In this document: positions 17,666-27,865 of the stretch, piece by piece
Position numbering within the stretch: position 1 is the stretch's first letter
Layout: the number at the start of each line of letters is the position of its first letter
Assembly (NCBI RefSeq): GCF_043195105.1
Contig: NZ_JBAFWO010000006.1
Length of the DNA: 64,000 nt
From: NCEH01 sp002257205
GTDB taxonomy: Bacteria; Pseudomonadota; Alphaproteobacteria; Rhizobiales; Xanthobacteraceae
Reading direction: 5' to 3' (one strand)
Notes under the pieces: generated by a model
Told to the model about the DNA's origin: nothing
What the model saw: only the letters and a program-made list of their open reading frames with translations
Databases searched by the model: none
Position numbers and translations under genes: made by a program

Positions 17666-19807
17666 TCAGTTCTGCGACGGGTCGACGACGCCCGCGCCGC
17701 CATAATGGCTGCGGATGCGGGCGCGCAAAAGGCCGGTGGGATCATCGGGCACCAGGCGCAGGGTCTGCGCGCGATTCTGATCCTCCTCGGTCAAGGGTTT
17801 TGGCGCGCCCGGCTGGGGCGGCTGAGGTGGCGGCTCGGGCGGCTTTTGCTCCGGTGGCTTCTCGGGCGGTTTCTGCTCGGGCGGTTTCTGGTCCGATGGC
17901 TTCTGGTCCTGGGGATTGGGCTTGGGCGGTTCTGGCTTTTGCGGTTCGGGTTTGGGTGGCGCCTTCGGCGGCTCGGGCTTCTGTGGCTCAGGCTTTTGAG
18001 GCGTGCCCTTCGGGTCCGGGGTGGGCGGCGGCTGGTCGGGCTTCTTGTCGTCCGGCTTCTGCGGCTTGTCCTTCTTCTCGTCCTTGCCGGGCTCGTCCTT
18101 CGGCTTCTGGTCGGCGCCGGATTTCTGGTCCTTCTTGTCCTGGTCCTTCTTGTCCTGGTCCTTCTTGTCCTGATCCTTTTTCTGCTGGTCCTTCTTGCGC
18201 TGATCCAGCACCTTCTGAACCAGTTCGCGATTGAACAGGGCATCGGCGCGGATCGGATCGTCCTGGCCGGGATGGGCGGCCAGCGCCGCGTCATAGGCCT
18301 TGATCGCCTCTTCCAGCTTGCCGGCGCGGGCGAGCGCATTGCCGCGATTGTAATCGCCGTCCGGCACCTTGGCATAGGCGGCCGCCGCCTCGTCATAAGA
18401 GCCGGCCTTATAGAGCGCGCTCGCCTGCCATTGCGGGTTTTCAAAGCTGCGCGCGGCGGTGCCATAGTCCGCGCGGCCAAAGGCGTCGGCGCCCTGCTGG
18501 TCGGGGGTGCGCCACAGGCCGTCCCATCCGCGCGATCCGCCCGCATCGGCGCCGGCGGAGGCGGAGCCTTGCGCCCCGAGGTTCTGCGTGCCCTGACCTT
18601 GCGTGCTCTGACCTTGCGTGCTCTGCCCATCCAACCCGCGCAGGTCCAGGCTTTGCGGGGGCGCGCCTTGCGAGATTGCACCTTGGGCCTGGGCATCGCG
18701 CGGGGCCAGCGCGCCGCCGAGCGCGGCCACCAGCAGCACCGCGATCCAGCCCCGGCGGAACGCCAGCGGCGCCAGCGCGAGGACGCCCAGCAGCAGCCAG
18801 GGACCCATGTCGAGCCATTGGTCGGCGGACAGGCCGCTGTCCTGGAGCACCGTGTCCAGCGGGGCGGCCGAGCCGGAGGTCTTGGCGAGCACCGTGTCGA
18901 GGTCGCCGTCGCCCACCGTCATGGCGGAGAAGCTGCCGCGTCCGGCGGCCGCGATCTCGCGCAGGCGCGCTTCATCCATGCGCGTGGTGACCACGGTGCC
19001 GTCGCGCGCCCGCAGCACGCCGCCGTCGAACGCCAGAAGCGGGCTCCCCGCCTGCGTCCCGACGCCAATGACATTGACCCGGTAGCCCGCCTGCGCCGCG
19101 GCCTTCGCGGCGGCAAGCGTGGCGGCGGGATCATCGCCCGCCCCGTCGGTGATCAGCACGATGCGGCCCGCCGGGGCACCGGCATCGCGCAGCAGGGCGG
19201 TGGCGCGGTCGAGCGCGAGATCGGCCCGGTCCGCGAGCACCGGCATCAGCTCGGTGGAGAGTTCCGGCACCATCTGGGCGATGATGCGTGCATCCTCGGT
19301 CAAGGGCGCGGCGACGAACGGGGCGTCGGCATAGATCACCAGCCCCACCTGTCCGCCGCGCATGCGGGCGAGGATGTCGTCCACCTTGTGCCGGGCGGCG
19401 CCGAGCCGCGAGGGGCTCTGGTCGGTGGCATTCATGGATTGGGCGAGGCTCAGCACGATCACGGTGGGATCGAGCCGGTCCAGCGCCGGGGTAGGCAGCT
19501 TCTGCCAGGCCGGCCCGGCCATGGCGAGCGCGGCGAGTGCCCAGCCGAGCAGCAGCGCCAGCACCGGCCAGCGGCGCGCCCGCGCGGTCTCCTGAACGCT
19601 GAGATGGCGCAGCAGATGGGCATCCACCAGATGGCGCCAGGGGTTGCTCCCCGCGCCGAACCGCCGGAATGCGAGCGCGGCCAGCGCCAGCGCCGGCACG
19701 ATCGCCCACAGCCAGTCCGGCCGCAGGAAGTGAAAGCCTGGGGGCAGCACGCCGGCAAACAGGTCCGGCAGGTTCAGCGAGAATGGGTTCAGTGTCGCGG
19801 GGATCAT
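17666..19807 (-). CDS. BatB/BatC-like VWA-TPR fusion with degenerate MIDAS
   Basis: A 713-residue protein. Two N-terminal membrane helices (about 30-47 and 82-99) precede a von Willebrand A domain (112-300), a third helix near 330-348, a hydrophobic signal-like segment near 352-368, TPR-type repeats (about 435-505: NRGNALARAGKLEEAIKAYD), then a KKDQDKKDQ repeat region and a long Pro/Lys/Glu-rich tail. At the metal site the usual D-x-S-x-S reads SLAQS (residues 120-124), so the first Asp is Ser and the first Ser is Ala. Probably joins BatB and BatC functions. Overlaps batA by 4 bp. Confidence 0.85.
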   Translation of the reverse strand: MIPATLNPFSLNLPDLFAGVLPPGFHFLRPDWLWAIVPALALAALAFRRFGAGSNPWRHLVDAHLLRHLSVQETARARRWPVLALLLGWALAALAMAGPAWQKLPTPALDRLDPTVIVLSLAQSMNATDQSPSRLGAARHKVDDILARMRGGQVGLVIYADAPFVAAPLTEDARIIAQMVPELSTELMPVLADRADLALDRATALLRDAGAPAGRIVLITDGAGDDPAATLAAAKAAAQAGYRVNVIGVGTQAGSPLLAFDGGVLRARDGTVVTTRMDEARLREIAAAGRGSFSAMTVGDGDLDTVLAKTSGSAAPLDTVLQDSGLSADQWLDMGPWLLLGVLALAPLAFRRGWIAVLLVAALGGALAPRDAQAQGAISQGAPPQSLDLRGLDGQSTQGQSTQGQGTQNLGAQGSASAGADAGGSRGWDGLWRTPDQQGADAFGRADYGTAARSFENPQWQASALYKAGSYDEAAAAYAKVPDGDYNRGNALARAGKLEEAIKAYDAALAAHPGQDDPIRADALFNRELVQKVLDQRKKDQQKKDQDKKDQDKKDQDKKDQKSGADQKPKDEPGKDEKKDKPQKPDDKKPDQPPPTPDPKGTPQKPEPQKPEPPKAPPKPEPQKPEPPKPNPQDQKPSDQKPPEQKPPEKPPEQKPPEPPPQPPQPGAPKPLTEEDQNRAQTLRLVPDDPTGLLRARIRSHYGGAGVVDPSQN

Positions 19808-20859
19808 GGCCGCCCCCCGACGCCAGGCGCCGCATCGGGTGCTGCCGCCGCGCGTGCCGCGTTTGGCGCGCGCGGGGCGCGGCCACGGGCAAGGCCCGGC
19901 GCCAGCAGCACGGCCGCGAGGATCAGGCTCAGCACCAGGGCAAAGCCGAGCGGCCAGTGGAACAGCGCGATCGTCGGCGCGAGATAGAGCGGCTCGCCCG
20001 CCGCCGGCTCCATGAGATTGATCTCGTGATAGATCGCCGCGAGGCCGGCGCCGTCGCGGGCGCGGAAATAGCGCCCGCCGGTCATGGCGGCGATCTGCGC
20101 CAGCGCCGCTTCATCGAGTTCGGCGGAGGGATTGACGATCTGCTGGCCGATGGCGAGGCTGTCGGCACCCACCCCGATGGTATAGATCTTCACATGCTCC
20201 TGCCGCGCCAGTTCGGCCGCGTGGATCGGATCGAGCACGCCGGAATTATTGGCGCCGTCGGTCAGCAGCACCAGCACGCGCTTGTCCTCGGGCCGGTCCT
20301 GCAAGATCTTCACCGCGAGGCCGATGGCATCGCCGATGGCGGTTTCCTGCCCGGTCATGCCGATGGTGGCCTCCGACAGCAGGTCGCGCGTGACCTTGCG
20401 GTCGAAGGTCAGCGGGGTCTGGATATAGGCGCGGCTGGAGAACAGGATCAGCCCTACCCGGTCGCCGGACCGCCGGGCGATGAAATCGTCCGCCACCGCC
20501 TTCACCACCGAGAGCCGGTCCGTGGGCAGGCCGTCCTGCGTCAGGTCCTGCCGCGCCATGGAGCCGGAAAGATCCACCGCCATCATCAGGTCGCGGCCTT
20601 CGACCGGGATCGGCACCGGCTTGCCCACATAGCTCGGGCGCATGGCGGCGAGCACCAAAGCGAGCCAGATCAGGGTCAGCAAGGCGAGCTTCCCGCCGCG
20701 CCGCAGGATTGCGCCCGCGCCGGCATGGGGCGCGATCTGGGCGAAGAACGGCACGCGCAGCGCGCCGGCGCGGCTGCGCCGGGCGGCGGGCAGGAGATAG
20801 CGCGCCAGGAGCGGAAGCGGGAGCAGGGCGGCCGCCCAGAGCCATTGGAACTCGATCAT
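19804..20859 (-). CDS. batA: BatA-like VWA domain membrane protein
   Basis: About 351 residues from the ATG at 20859 (MIEFQWLWAAALLPL), which overlaps the upstream stop by 4 bp; frame extension further upstream is not coding. Layout: an N-terminal helix, a second helix near 58-73, a VWA domain with an intact MIDAS (AVDLSGS, Asp96, Ser98, Ser100), GQETAIGDAIG for the threonine, and LVLLTDGANNSG for the second Asp, then a C-terminal helix (HWPLGFALVLSLILAAVLL). This is the normal BatA architecture. The complex is linked to stress tolerance in some bacteria; the molecular role here is unknown. Confidence 0.9.
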   Translation of the reverse strand: MIEFQWLWAAALLPLPLLARYLLPAARRSRAGALRVPFFAQIAPHAGAGAILRRGGKLALLTLIWLALVLAAMRPSYVGKPVPIPVEGRDLMMAVDLSGSMARQDLTQDGLPTDRLSVVKAVADDFIARRSGDRVGLILFSSRAYIQTPLTFDRKVTRDLLSEATIGMTGQETAIGDAIGLAVKILQDRPEDKRVLVLLTDGANNSGVLDPIHAAELARQEHVKIYTIGVGADSLAIGQQIVNPSAELDEAALAQIAAMTGGRYFRARDGAGLAAIYHEINLMEPAAGEPLYLAPTIALFHWPLGFALVLSLILAAVLLAPGLARGRAPRAPNAARAAAAPDAAPGVGGRP

Positions 20860-21386
20860 GCGTTGCTCCGCACCCAGCGCCGCAACGCCGCCACCAGCGC
20901 ATCGCGCGGCACGCCGTCGGCGCCGGGGGCATGGGCCGGCAGATAGGGCGCGGCCGCGACGAAGGCGGCGAGCGGCGGGGCAAGCGCGCCCTTGCCCTCG
21001 GCGAGCACGCGTTCCCAGTCCGCGCCGGTGAGCGCCGCCGCCGCCGGATCGCCCGCGCGCGTCACCAGGATGCGGCGGATCAGCAGCGCGCCGGCGGCGG
21101 CCACCGCGCGGGCATCGCGATGGCGCGCGGTGTCGCGGGCGATGGCCTTCAATTCCTGGTCCACCCGATAGGCCAGCGTCTGGCGCCGGCGCCATTCCAG
21201 GAACGCGGCGATCAAGCCCAGCACCACCAGCAGCCCCGCCAGCATCCACCAGCCCGGCGCCAGCGGCCAGAAGGAGACCGGCCCCGGCAGATGGATGTCG
21301 CGCAGCCCCGCCAGCGGGTCGGCGGCGGGCGCGCCGGGCAGCGTCGCGGGGGCATCGGGAAGGGAGAAGGCCTGCGCCAGCTTCAT
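20856..21386 (-). CDS. DUF4381 domain-containing protein
   Basis: A 176-residue DUF4381 protein with the typical start DPLAGLRDIHLPGPVSFWPLAPGWW, one membrane helix (WMLAGLLVVLGLIAAFLEW, about residues 46-65) and a cytosolic helical domain. The family is found almost only in moxR-bat operons between the DUF58 and VWA genes, exactly as here. Overlaps neighbours by 4 bp on both sides. Confidence 0.9.
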   Translation of the reverse strand: MKLAQAFSLPDAPATLPGAPAADPLAGLRDIHLPGPVSFWPLAPGWWMLAGLLVVLGLIAAFLEWRRRQTLAYRVDQELKAIARDTARHRDARAVAAAGALLIRRILVTRAGDPAAAALTGADWERVLAEGKGALAPPLAAFVAAAPYLPAHAPGADGVPRDALVAALRRWVRSNA

Positions 21387-22375
21387 GCGGCGGCCTTCCG
21401 GGCCTGCCGGCGGGCATCGCGCAGCCGCTCGGGATGCAGCAGCGCGGCCGGATCATCGCCGGTCTGGAGCGCGACGAAGGCCATGCCGCGCTGGCGCGAA
21501 AGGGCATCCAGCGCCGCGCGGCGGGCGGCGAAGCGGGCCGCATAGGTCTCGCGCATCGCCCGGTTGCCGCCATCCATCAGCCGCACCGCCGCGCCGTCGC
21601 TGACCGGATAGGCGCCACGCGCCGGCATGGCTTCTTCCAGCGCGTCATGGACGAAGATGTTGGTGACCTGCGCCTGGAGCGCGAGGCGGCTCAGCTCGCG
21701 CGCGGCGGCTTCGGTGAAATCGTGGAAGTCGCTGATCAGGAACACCAAGGTACCGGGCCGCGCGGTGCGGCGCAGGCGCGCGACGGCATCCGCGAGGGCG
21801 GGTTCGGGTCCACGCTGCGCTGTCGCGCTTCTCGCGCTCTGAGCCGAGGGCGAAAGCGCGAACCCTTCCTGCGTGCCGTCGGCCATGGCCTTGACGAAAC
21901 CGAGGACGCGCGCGCGGCTGCGCTGCGGGCTGTAGGAATGAAGTCCGGAGGGGGTGGCGATCACCCCGCCCACCCGGTCGCCGGCCTCGATGGAAATCCA
22001 GGTCAGCACCGCCGCCGCCTTCGCCGCGAGCACCGACTTGAACGTGTCGCGGGTGCCGAACCGCATGAAGGAGCGGCAATCCAGCAGGATCAGCACCGGG
22101 CGCTCGCGCTCCTCCTGGAACAGCTTGGTGTGGGTGCGCCCGGTGCGCGCCGTGACCCGCCAGTCGATGGTGCGGATATCGTCGCCGGCCTGGTAGAGGC
22201 GCACCTCGTCGAACTCCATGCCGCGCCCGCGGAACGCCGAGCGATAGCCGCCGAATTGCTGGCTGCGCACCTTGCCGCGCGGCGCGAACGCGCTTTTCCC
22301 GCCCTCCGGCCGCGCCGCGATCAATTCATCGAGGCGGGCGATGAGGCCATAGGCGTCGGCGGGGGCATCGCTCAT
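21383..22375 (-). CDS. DUF58 domain-containing protein
   Basis: A 330-residue DUF58 protein. The diagnostic segment is GMEFDEVRLYQAGDDIRTIDW, followed by RTGRTHTKLFQEERERPVLILLD, which starts a VWA-like fold with DCRSF at the metal-site position. Paired in the operon with MoxR, as in most bacteria. Function is probably as a partner or target of the MoxR ATPase. Confidence 0.9.
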   Translation of the reverse strand: MSDAPADAYGLIARLDELIAARPEGGKSAFAPRGKVRSQQFGGYRSAFRGRGMEFDEVRLYQAGDDIRTIDWRVTARTGRTHTKLFQEERERPVLILLDCRSFMRFGTRDTFKSVLAAKAAAVLTWISIEAGDRVGGVIATPSGLHSYSPQRSRARVLGFVKAMADGTQEGFALSPSAQSARSATAQRGPEPALADAVARLRRTARPGTLVFLISDFHDFTEAAARELSRLALQAQVTNIFVHDALEEAMPARGAYPVSDGAAVRLMDGGNRAMRETYAARFAARRAALDALSRQRGMAFVALQTGDDPAALLHPERLRDARRQARKAAA

Positions 22376-22394
22376 CTTGCGTCCTCGTGCCGGT

Positions 22395-23426
22395 TCACTT
22401 CACCGGCACGCGGGCGATCAGCGTGTCGAGGAAATCGTCCGCGCTCATGCCGTCGGCCTGGGCCTCGAAGGTCAGCAGGATGCGGTGGCGCAGCGCCGAT
22501 TTGGCGATCGCCTGCACATCCTCCGGCACCACATAGTCCCGTCCGCGCAGCCAGGCGAAGGCGCGCGCGCATCGGTCGAGCGCGATGGTGCCGCGCGGGC
22601 TGGCGCCGAACGCGATCGCGCCGGCGAGGCTTTTGTCGTAGCGCTGCGGGGTGCGGGTGGCGAACACGAATTGCAGGATATATTCCTCAACCGCTTCCGA
22701 CATATAAGTGGCGAGCGCATCGCGCCGGGCGGCGAAGATGGCGGCCTGGGAAACCCGTTCGCCGAAATCGATCACCTCGCCCTGCGCCTCGCCGCGCACC
22801 AGCCGCAGAATCTGCCGCTCGGCGGCGATGTCCGGGTAATCCAGCTTCACATGCAGCAGGAAGCGGTCGAGCTGGGCCTCGGGCAGGGGATAGGTGCCTT
22901 CCTGCTCGATCGGGTTCTGGGTCGCCATGACGAGGAACAGCTTGGGCAGCACATAGGTCTTGCCGCCCACCGTCACCTGCCGCTCGGCCATCGCCTCCAG
23001 AAGCGCGGCCTGCACTTTCGCGGGCGCGCGGTTGATCTCGTCCGCCAGGATGAAATTGTGGAACACGGGGCCGGGCTGGAAGCGGAAGGAGCCATCCTCC
23101 GGCCGGTAGATGTCGGTGCCCGTCAGATCGGAGGGCAGAAGGTCCGGCGTGAACTGGATGCGCTGGTCGTCGCAATCGATGGCTTTCGCCAGCGCCTTGA
23201 TGGCCTTGGTCTTGGCGAGGCCGGGCGCGCCCTCCACCAGCAGATGCCCGTCCGCCAGCACCGCCACCAGCAGCAGTTCCACGAACGCGGGCTGCCCGAG
23301 GATGCAGGTGTTCATATAGGCCGCGAGGCGGTCGAACAGGAGGTGAAGATCCATGAGGCGCAGGTCGTCGGAGGCGGCCGCCGTGGGGGCAAGGTGGGCG
23401 TGTGCGGCGTCGCGGGTGGGGTTCAT
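22395..23426 (-). CDS. MoxR-family AAA+ ATPase
   Basis: About 343 residues from ATG 23426 (MNPTRD); a TTG one codon earlier is less likely. The Walker A is GAPGLAKT (66-73), the Walker B region LADEINRAPAKVQAAL, and the sensor/arginine region ATQNPIEQEGTYPLPEAQLDRF. MoxR ATPases act as chaperones that mature or load metal-containing enzymes or VWA proteins. It is the first gene of moxR-DUF58-DUF4381-batA-VWA/TPR-batD. The upstream 23430-23560 region is A/T-rich and probably contains the promoter. Confidence 0.93.
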   Translation of the reverse strand: MNPTRDAAHAHLAPTAAASDDLRLMDLHLLFDRLAAYMNTCILGQPAFVELLLVAVLADGHLLVEGAPGLAKTKAIKALAKAIDCDDQRIQFTPDLLPSDLTGTDIYRPEDGSFRFQPGPVFHNFILADEINRAPAKVQAALLEAMAERQVTVGGKTYVLPKLFLVMATQNPIEQEGTYPLPEAQLDRFLLHVKLDYPDIAAERQILRLVRGEAQGEVIDFGERVSQAAIFAARRDALATYMSEAVEEYILQFVFATRTPQRYDKSLAGAIAFGASPRGTIALDRCARAFAWLRGRDYVVPEDVQAIAKSALRHRILLTFEAQADGMSADDFLDTLIARVPVK

Positions 23427-23630
23427 CAAGGGTCAATCCGGTCTGGGTTTGCGACTCTATAGCCAGTGCTGCGTCGCACCGCACCGTCAGGCAGATGATT
23501 TTTATGTAATGTGAAATCAGGATATCGGTATTATATAACCAATATTCCGCGCATGTGATCTGGATGGCGCCCCGGCTGGTCGCGCGCGCCGCCGCGCCGC
23601 CGCTCCCGAATGTCGCGAATATCTCCGGCA

Positions 23631-23646
23631 TGGCGCTTGCATTGCC
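23631..23646 (+). promoter_or_regulatory. Candidate sigma-54 (-24/-12) promoter
   Basis: TGGCGC-TTGCA-TTGCC places GG at 23632-23633 and GC at 23644-23645, the exact spacing of a sigma-54 promoter (consensus TGGCAC-N5-TTGC). The expected start point is about 23657, some 50 bp before the ATG at 23708. No enhancer-binding site was recognised. Motif match only. Confidence 0.42.
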
Positions 23647-23707
23647 TCCCTTCGAGCCAGGAATTGACGCAAACGCGCCAATCCGCTGCAAGATCGGGGG
23701 CGACGAC

Positions 23708-24457
23708 ATGACGGACATGGTCGAACTGCAAAAGCGCAAGCAGCCGATCAATCTGGCCGTGGTGCATGTGGACCCGGACGCATTTGTCGCAAGCTTCATG
23801 GGCTGGCTGGAAATCACCGCCTTCATCAGCGCCCAGCGCGCCGGCACGGCCGCCATCCCCGCTGACGGGGTGACGCCCGCTTTGACCGCCGAGGATCTGA
23901 AAAGCCCCGGGGTCCGCAATGTCGGAAACGACGCGCTGTTCGCTTTCTGCATGACGGCGGCGCTGAAGGGCGACAAGGCGGCGGTGGATGCCGTGGACAC
24001 TGCGCTGAAATCGAGCCTGGGCGAGGATTATCCCGGCGCGCTCGCGGTCGGCTATTTCCGCGCCAACAATGAAAATCCCATCCTGCTGGAGGATTTCGTC
24101 GGTGTCGCCGGGCGCAAATGGCTGGAAGGCGACAGGCCGCCCCCGCCCATGCGCGCCCGCGAGGATTGGAACACCGGCCTGCGCTTCTTCGAGAAGGCCC
24201 GGCAATCCAATTTCATCCAGGAGGTGATCTATCCCCTTGCGCGCTGGATGCGGGCGCGCTGGGGCCTGATCGCGGAGAAGGAAGCCGCCTTCCTGCATCA
24301 TATCGAGGACAATCTTCCGGTGCTGCGCGAGGCCCTGGAAGACCCGCGCAACGACCAGCCCTTCATCGCCAACCTGCTGATGAAGGCGGCGCCGGCGGTC
24401 GATATGGAATTGACCGAGGAATATCAAGGCTTTTTGCGTTCCCTGGCGCGCCGCTAG
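23708..24457 (+). CDS. Uncharacterised protein, first gene of Rieske module
   Basis: About 249 residues from the ATG at 23708 (MTDMVELQKR), preceded by GGGGGCGA. An upstream frame extension exists but overlaps the promoter-like region. I do not recognise the family. It is soluble, without signal peptide or membrane helix; the C-terminal half looks helical (NTGLRFFEKARQSNFIQEVIYPLARWMRARWG) and contains HHIEDNLPVLREAL. It is followed by a Rieske protein (130 bp) and a 179-residue protein on the same strand, so the three probably form a unit. Confidence 0.75.
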   Translation: MTDMVELQKRKQPINLAVVHVDPDAFVASFMGWLEITAFISAQRAGTAAIPADGVTPALTAEDLKSPGVRNVGNDALFAFCMTAALKGDKAAVDAVDTALKSSLGEDYPGALAVGYFRANNENPILLEDFVGVAGRKWLEGDRPPPPMRAREDWNTGLRFFEKARQSNFIQEVIYPLARWMRARWGLIAEKEAAFLHHIEDNLPVLREALEDPRNDQPFIANLLMKAAPAVDMELTEEYQGFLRSLARR

Positions 24458-24586
24458 GCGCGGCCCTGGCGGTCCGTACGCGGGGAGGGGTGGCGCGGGG
24501 AGACAAACCCGACAGGGCCGCGCGCCGGTCGCACAATGTCCGCTTTCCCACACGCCGCCCGCATTCGACTTTGAAAGGCTGGGACC

Positions 24587-25015
24587 ATGACCGAGTTGTT
24601 CGCCATCTGCTCCACCTATGAGATCGACGACGGCGGCGCGCGCGGTTTCGTGCTCGCGCGGCTGGACGAGACCGGGGCCAGCAAGCCCTGGCCGATCCTC
24701 GTCACGCGCAAGTCCAACGCCTTCTTCGGCTTCGAGAATGCCTGCCCGCACCAGGGATCGCGGCTCGATACCATTCCCGGCGAGTTCCTGGACGAGGACG
24801 GCAATTTCCTCACCTGCGGCAAGCATCGCGCCCAGTTCGACCTTGATACCGGCCATTGCTTCATCGGGCCGTGCCAGGGCAAGGCGCTCACCCCGGTGGA
24901 ACTCGTGATCGACGATGGCGACGTGTGCCTGGTGGGCATCGAGCTTGCCGAGGAGGACGGGCTCGACATCGAGGAGCCCGACACCTTTCCCGAGGTGATG
25001 ATCACCAGTGACTGA
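24587..25015 (+). CDS. Rieske [2Fe-2S] protein
   Basis: A 142-residue soluble Rieske-type protein. The cluster ligands are visible as CPH (Cys53, His55) and CGKH (Cys77, His80). The spacing between the two motifs is 21 residues and includes an acidic insertion (GEFLDEDGN), so the loop is longer than in simple ferredoxins. No signal peptide or membrane anchor, and no oxygenase domain, which points to a ferredoxin-like electron carrier. The acidic C-terminus (AEEDGLDIEEPD) could dock to a partner. Its partner is not visible in the window; the flanking unknown proteins are candidates. Confidence 0.85.
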   Translation: MTELFAICSTYEIDDGGARGFVLARLDETGASKPWPILVTRKSNAFFGFENACPHQGSRLDTIPGEFLDEDGNFLTCGKHRAQFDLDTGHCFIGPCQGKALTPVELVIDDGDVCLVGIELAEEDGLDIEEPDTFPEVMITSD

Positions 25016-25176
25016 GCCGCCCGGTGCCGCCTTTCCCCTTGCTTTTGCGACCCTTTTGCGCCCCGCGACAGGCGCGCTTTCTCCCGACGTCGCGGGTCGC
25101 CCCGGCTCTGATCCGCCGATGCGAACGACGGCCACGCTTCGACGAGCCCCGTCGATCACATCGAAGGACGACCCCT

Positions 25177-25716
25177 ATGACCGCCGTTTCCGACACGCCT
25201 TTCGCCAAGCTCGAAACCGAGGGGCGGCTGCTGAAGCCGCTGTTGAGCGCCGATACCCATGTGGCCGGCCGCTTCGGCTATCGCGGCGACATCTCCTTCG
25301 ACGGGCCAGAGACCTTGTTGAAGGAAGTGTTCTCGGTCTGCGAGAGCGGCAAGCCGGCAATCGGATTCCTCGCCGGCTCCATCAAGGAGTATGCGAGCCT
25401 GCCCAAGCTGGTCGAGACCTTTGGCGAAGCGTTCGACGGGGCCGGAAACTACTTCATCTATATCGCCGATCTGCCGCAGGGCAACCGCTTCTACATCCAC
25501 TTCGGCGACGTGAAGGTGTTCGCTATCTATATCGACGAGACCAGCGTCTATAATGAACTGATCGACACCTTCTATGTCGACAAGATCAAGCTGAAGAAGT
25601 TCGATACCTCCGCCAAGCTCGATGCCCTGGCCGATGTGGGGCTGAAGTATTCGAGCCTCTCGGATTATAAGGAAATGTCGTTTGAGGACGGCATGAAGGT
25701 CAAGAACGCGGCCTGA
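25177..25716 (+). CDS. Uncharacterised protein, third gene of Rieske module
   Basis: A 179-residue protein from the ATG at 25177, with GAAGGA about 8 bp upstream. The family is not recognised. It is soluble and rich in aromatic residues (FIYIADLPQGNRFYIHFGD, FAIYIDETSVYNELIDTFYVDK), and the pattern suggests alternating beta strands. A mid-protein Cys (SVCESG) is single. It lies 161 bp after the Rieske gene on the same strand and ends 35 bp from the convergent MgtC-like gene. Confidence 0.75.
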   Translation: MTAVSDTPFAKLETEGRLLKPLLSADTHVAGRFGYRGDISFDGPETLLKEVFSVCESGKPAIGFLAGSIKEYASLPKLVETFGEAFDGAGNYFIYIADLPQGNRFYIHFGDVKVFAIYIDETSVYNELIDTFYVDKIKLKKFDTSAKLDALADVGLKYSSLSDYKEMSFEDGMKVKNAA

Positions 25717-25751
25717 GGGGTGCGCGATCCGGCCTGAAAGGTAAAGCCCGG

Positions 25752-26468
25752 TCAGTCCTGCGTACTGCTGCTCCAGGTGGTGTGCAGGACGCCCGGCTGC
25801 TTTTCGATTTCGGCGATCACCGCATCGATCTCGCTGGCATCCACGGCCGTGCTGACCAGCGTGGCGAGAATTTCCACCTTGTCGTTGCTGCGCTCGGTCA
25901 CCTCCACGTCGCCGACCGGATAATGGGCCGCTTCCAGGCGCTCCACCAGCAAGTCGCGCACCTCGTCCAGGGCCGTGCTGGTGGTGATGACGAGTACTTC
26001 GTAGGTCTGCTCCGCGCTCTTGTCGTTGATGGGAATGCGGTTGATCAGATTCACCACCGGCCGCAGCAAGGTGTTGCCAGCCAATACGAAAACGGTCAGC
26101 AGGCCGGCTTCCGCGAGCATGTCGGTGCCGGCGCACGCGCCAACCGCGGCCGAGCACCACAAGGTGGCGGCGGTGTTGAGGCCGCGCACGTTCATGCCTT
26201 CCTTCATAATCACGCCGGCGCCCAAAAAGCCAATGCCGGAAACGACATAGGAGATCACCCGCACCGCCTCGGCGGTTCCGGCGATGCGCTGGGCCAGGTC
26301 CACGAAGGCGGCGGCGCCGATGGCGACCAGCACGTTGGTGCGCAGCCCCGCGGTGCGCTGGCGGTACTGGCGTTCCGCGCCGATCAGCAGGCCCAGGACG
26401 AAGGCCGCGGAGAAGCTGATGAACGTGTCAAAAAACTGCAATAAATCAAAAGTTTCAGCGAATTTCAT
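25752..26468 (-). CDS. MgtC/SapB-family protein
   Basis: A 238-residue inner-membrane protein of the MgtC/SapB family. Membrane helices include FISFSAAFVLGLLIGAERQY, with the family motif GAERQYRQRTAGLRTNVLV, then ISYVVSGIGFLGAGVIMKEG and LNTAATLWCSAAVGACAG. A C-terminal soluble domain of about 90 residues looks ACT-like, as in MgtC. The family is tied to magnesium limitation and intracellular survival. It stands alone between convergent and tandem neighbours; regulation is not visible. Confidence 0.9.
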   Translation of the reverse strand: MKFAETFDLLQFFDTFISFSAAFVLGLLIGAERQYRQRTAGLRTNVLVAIGAAAFVDLAQRIAGTAEAVRVISYVVSGIGFLGAGVIMKEGMNVRGLNTAATLWCSAAVGACAGTDMLAEAGLLTVFVLAGNTLLRPVVNLINRIPINDKSAEQTYEVLVITTSTALDEVRDLLVERLEAAHYPVGDVEVTERSNDKVEILATLVSTAVDASEIDAVIAEIEKQPGVLHTTWSSSTQD

Positions 26469-26560
26469 GATTCCGCGACCCCGGACGCTCCAGCCACCCC
26501 AGCCTTAGCAGTCCGGGCGGAATTTTCCACCGTACCCCGGAGCGGAAAATCGCCGCTGGG

Positions 26561-26586
26561 GGAGGCCGCTTTCGCGCGGCCTCCCG
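26561..26586 (-). terminator. Hairpin after zigA
   Basis: GGGAGGCCGC (26561-26570) and GCGGCCTCCC (26577-26586) form a perfect 10-bp stem with a 6-nt loop, about 20 bp beyond the stop of the GTPase gene on the minus strand. A short T-run (TTTT) follows about 10 nt further on. Probable terminator. Confidence 0.55.
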
Positions 26587-26606
26587 GCGGGTGTGCGGGG
26601 GCGGGT

Positions 26607-27827
<1,221 letters not shown>

Positions 27828-27838
27828 GGCTGCTCCTT

Positions 27839-27865
27839 ATGAGAGATATATTGTATCAGTTTCAT
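27839..27865 (-). promoter_or_regulatory. Possible Zur-type operator upstream of zigA
   Basis: On the minus strand the 27-bp sequence begins ATGAAACTGATACAATATAT and ends CTCTCAT; it has partial dyad symmetry around GATA-CAATA-TATC (ATGA...TCAT outer arms). It sits immediately upstream of the ribosome-binding site and is A/T-rich in a GC-rich region, as expected for a zinc-uptake regulator site. The symmetry is imperfect, so this is tentative. Confidence 0.3.

Noticed and set aside
17705..19987. Long plus-strand frame opposite the VWA/TPR gene
   Set aside because: Shadow of the Lys/Pro-rich repeat region; low-complexity Leu/Arg/Gly composition and no ribosome-binding site.
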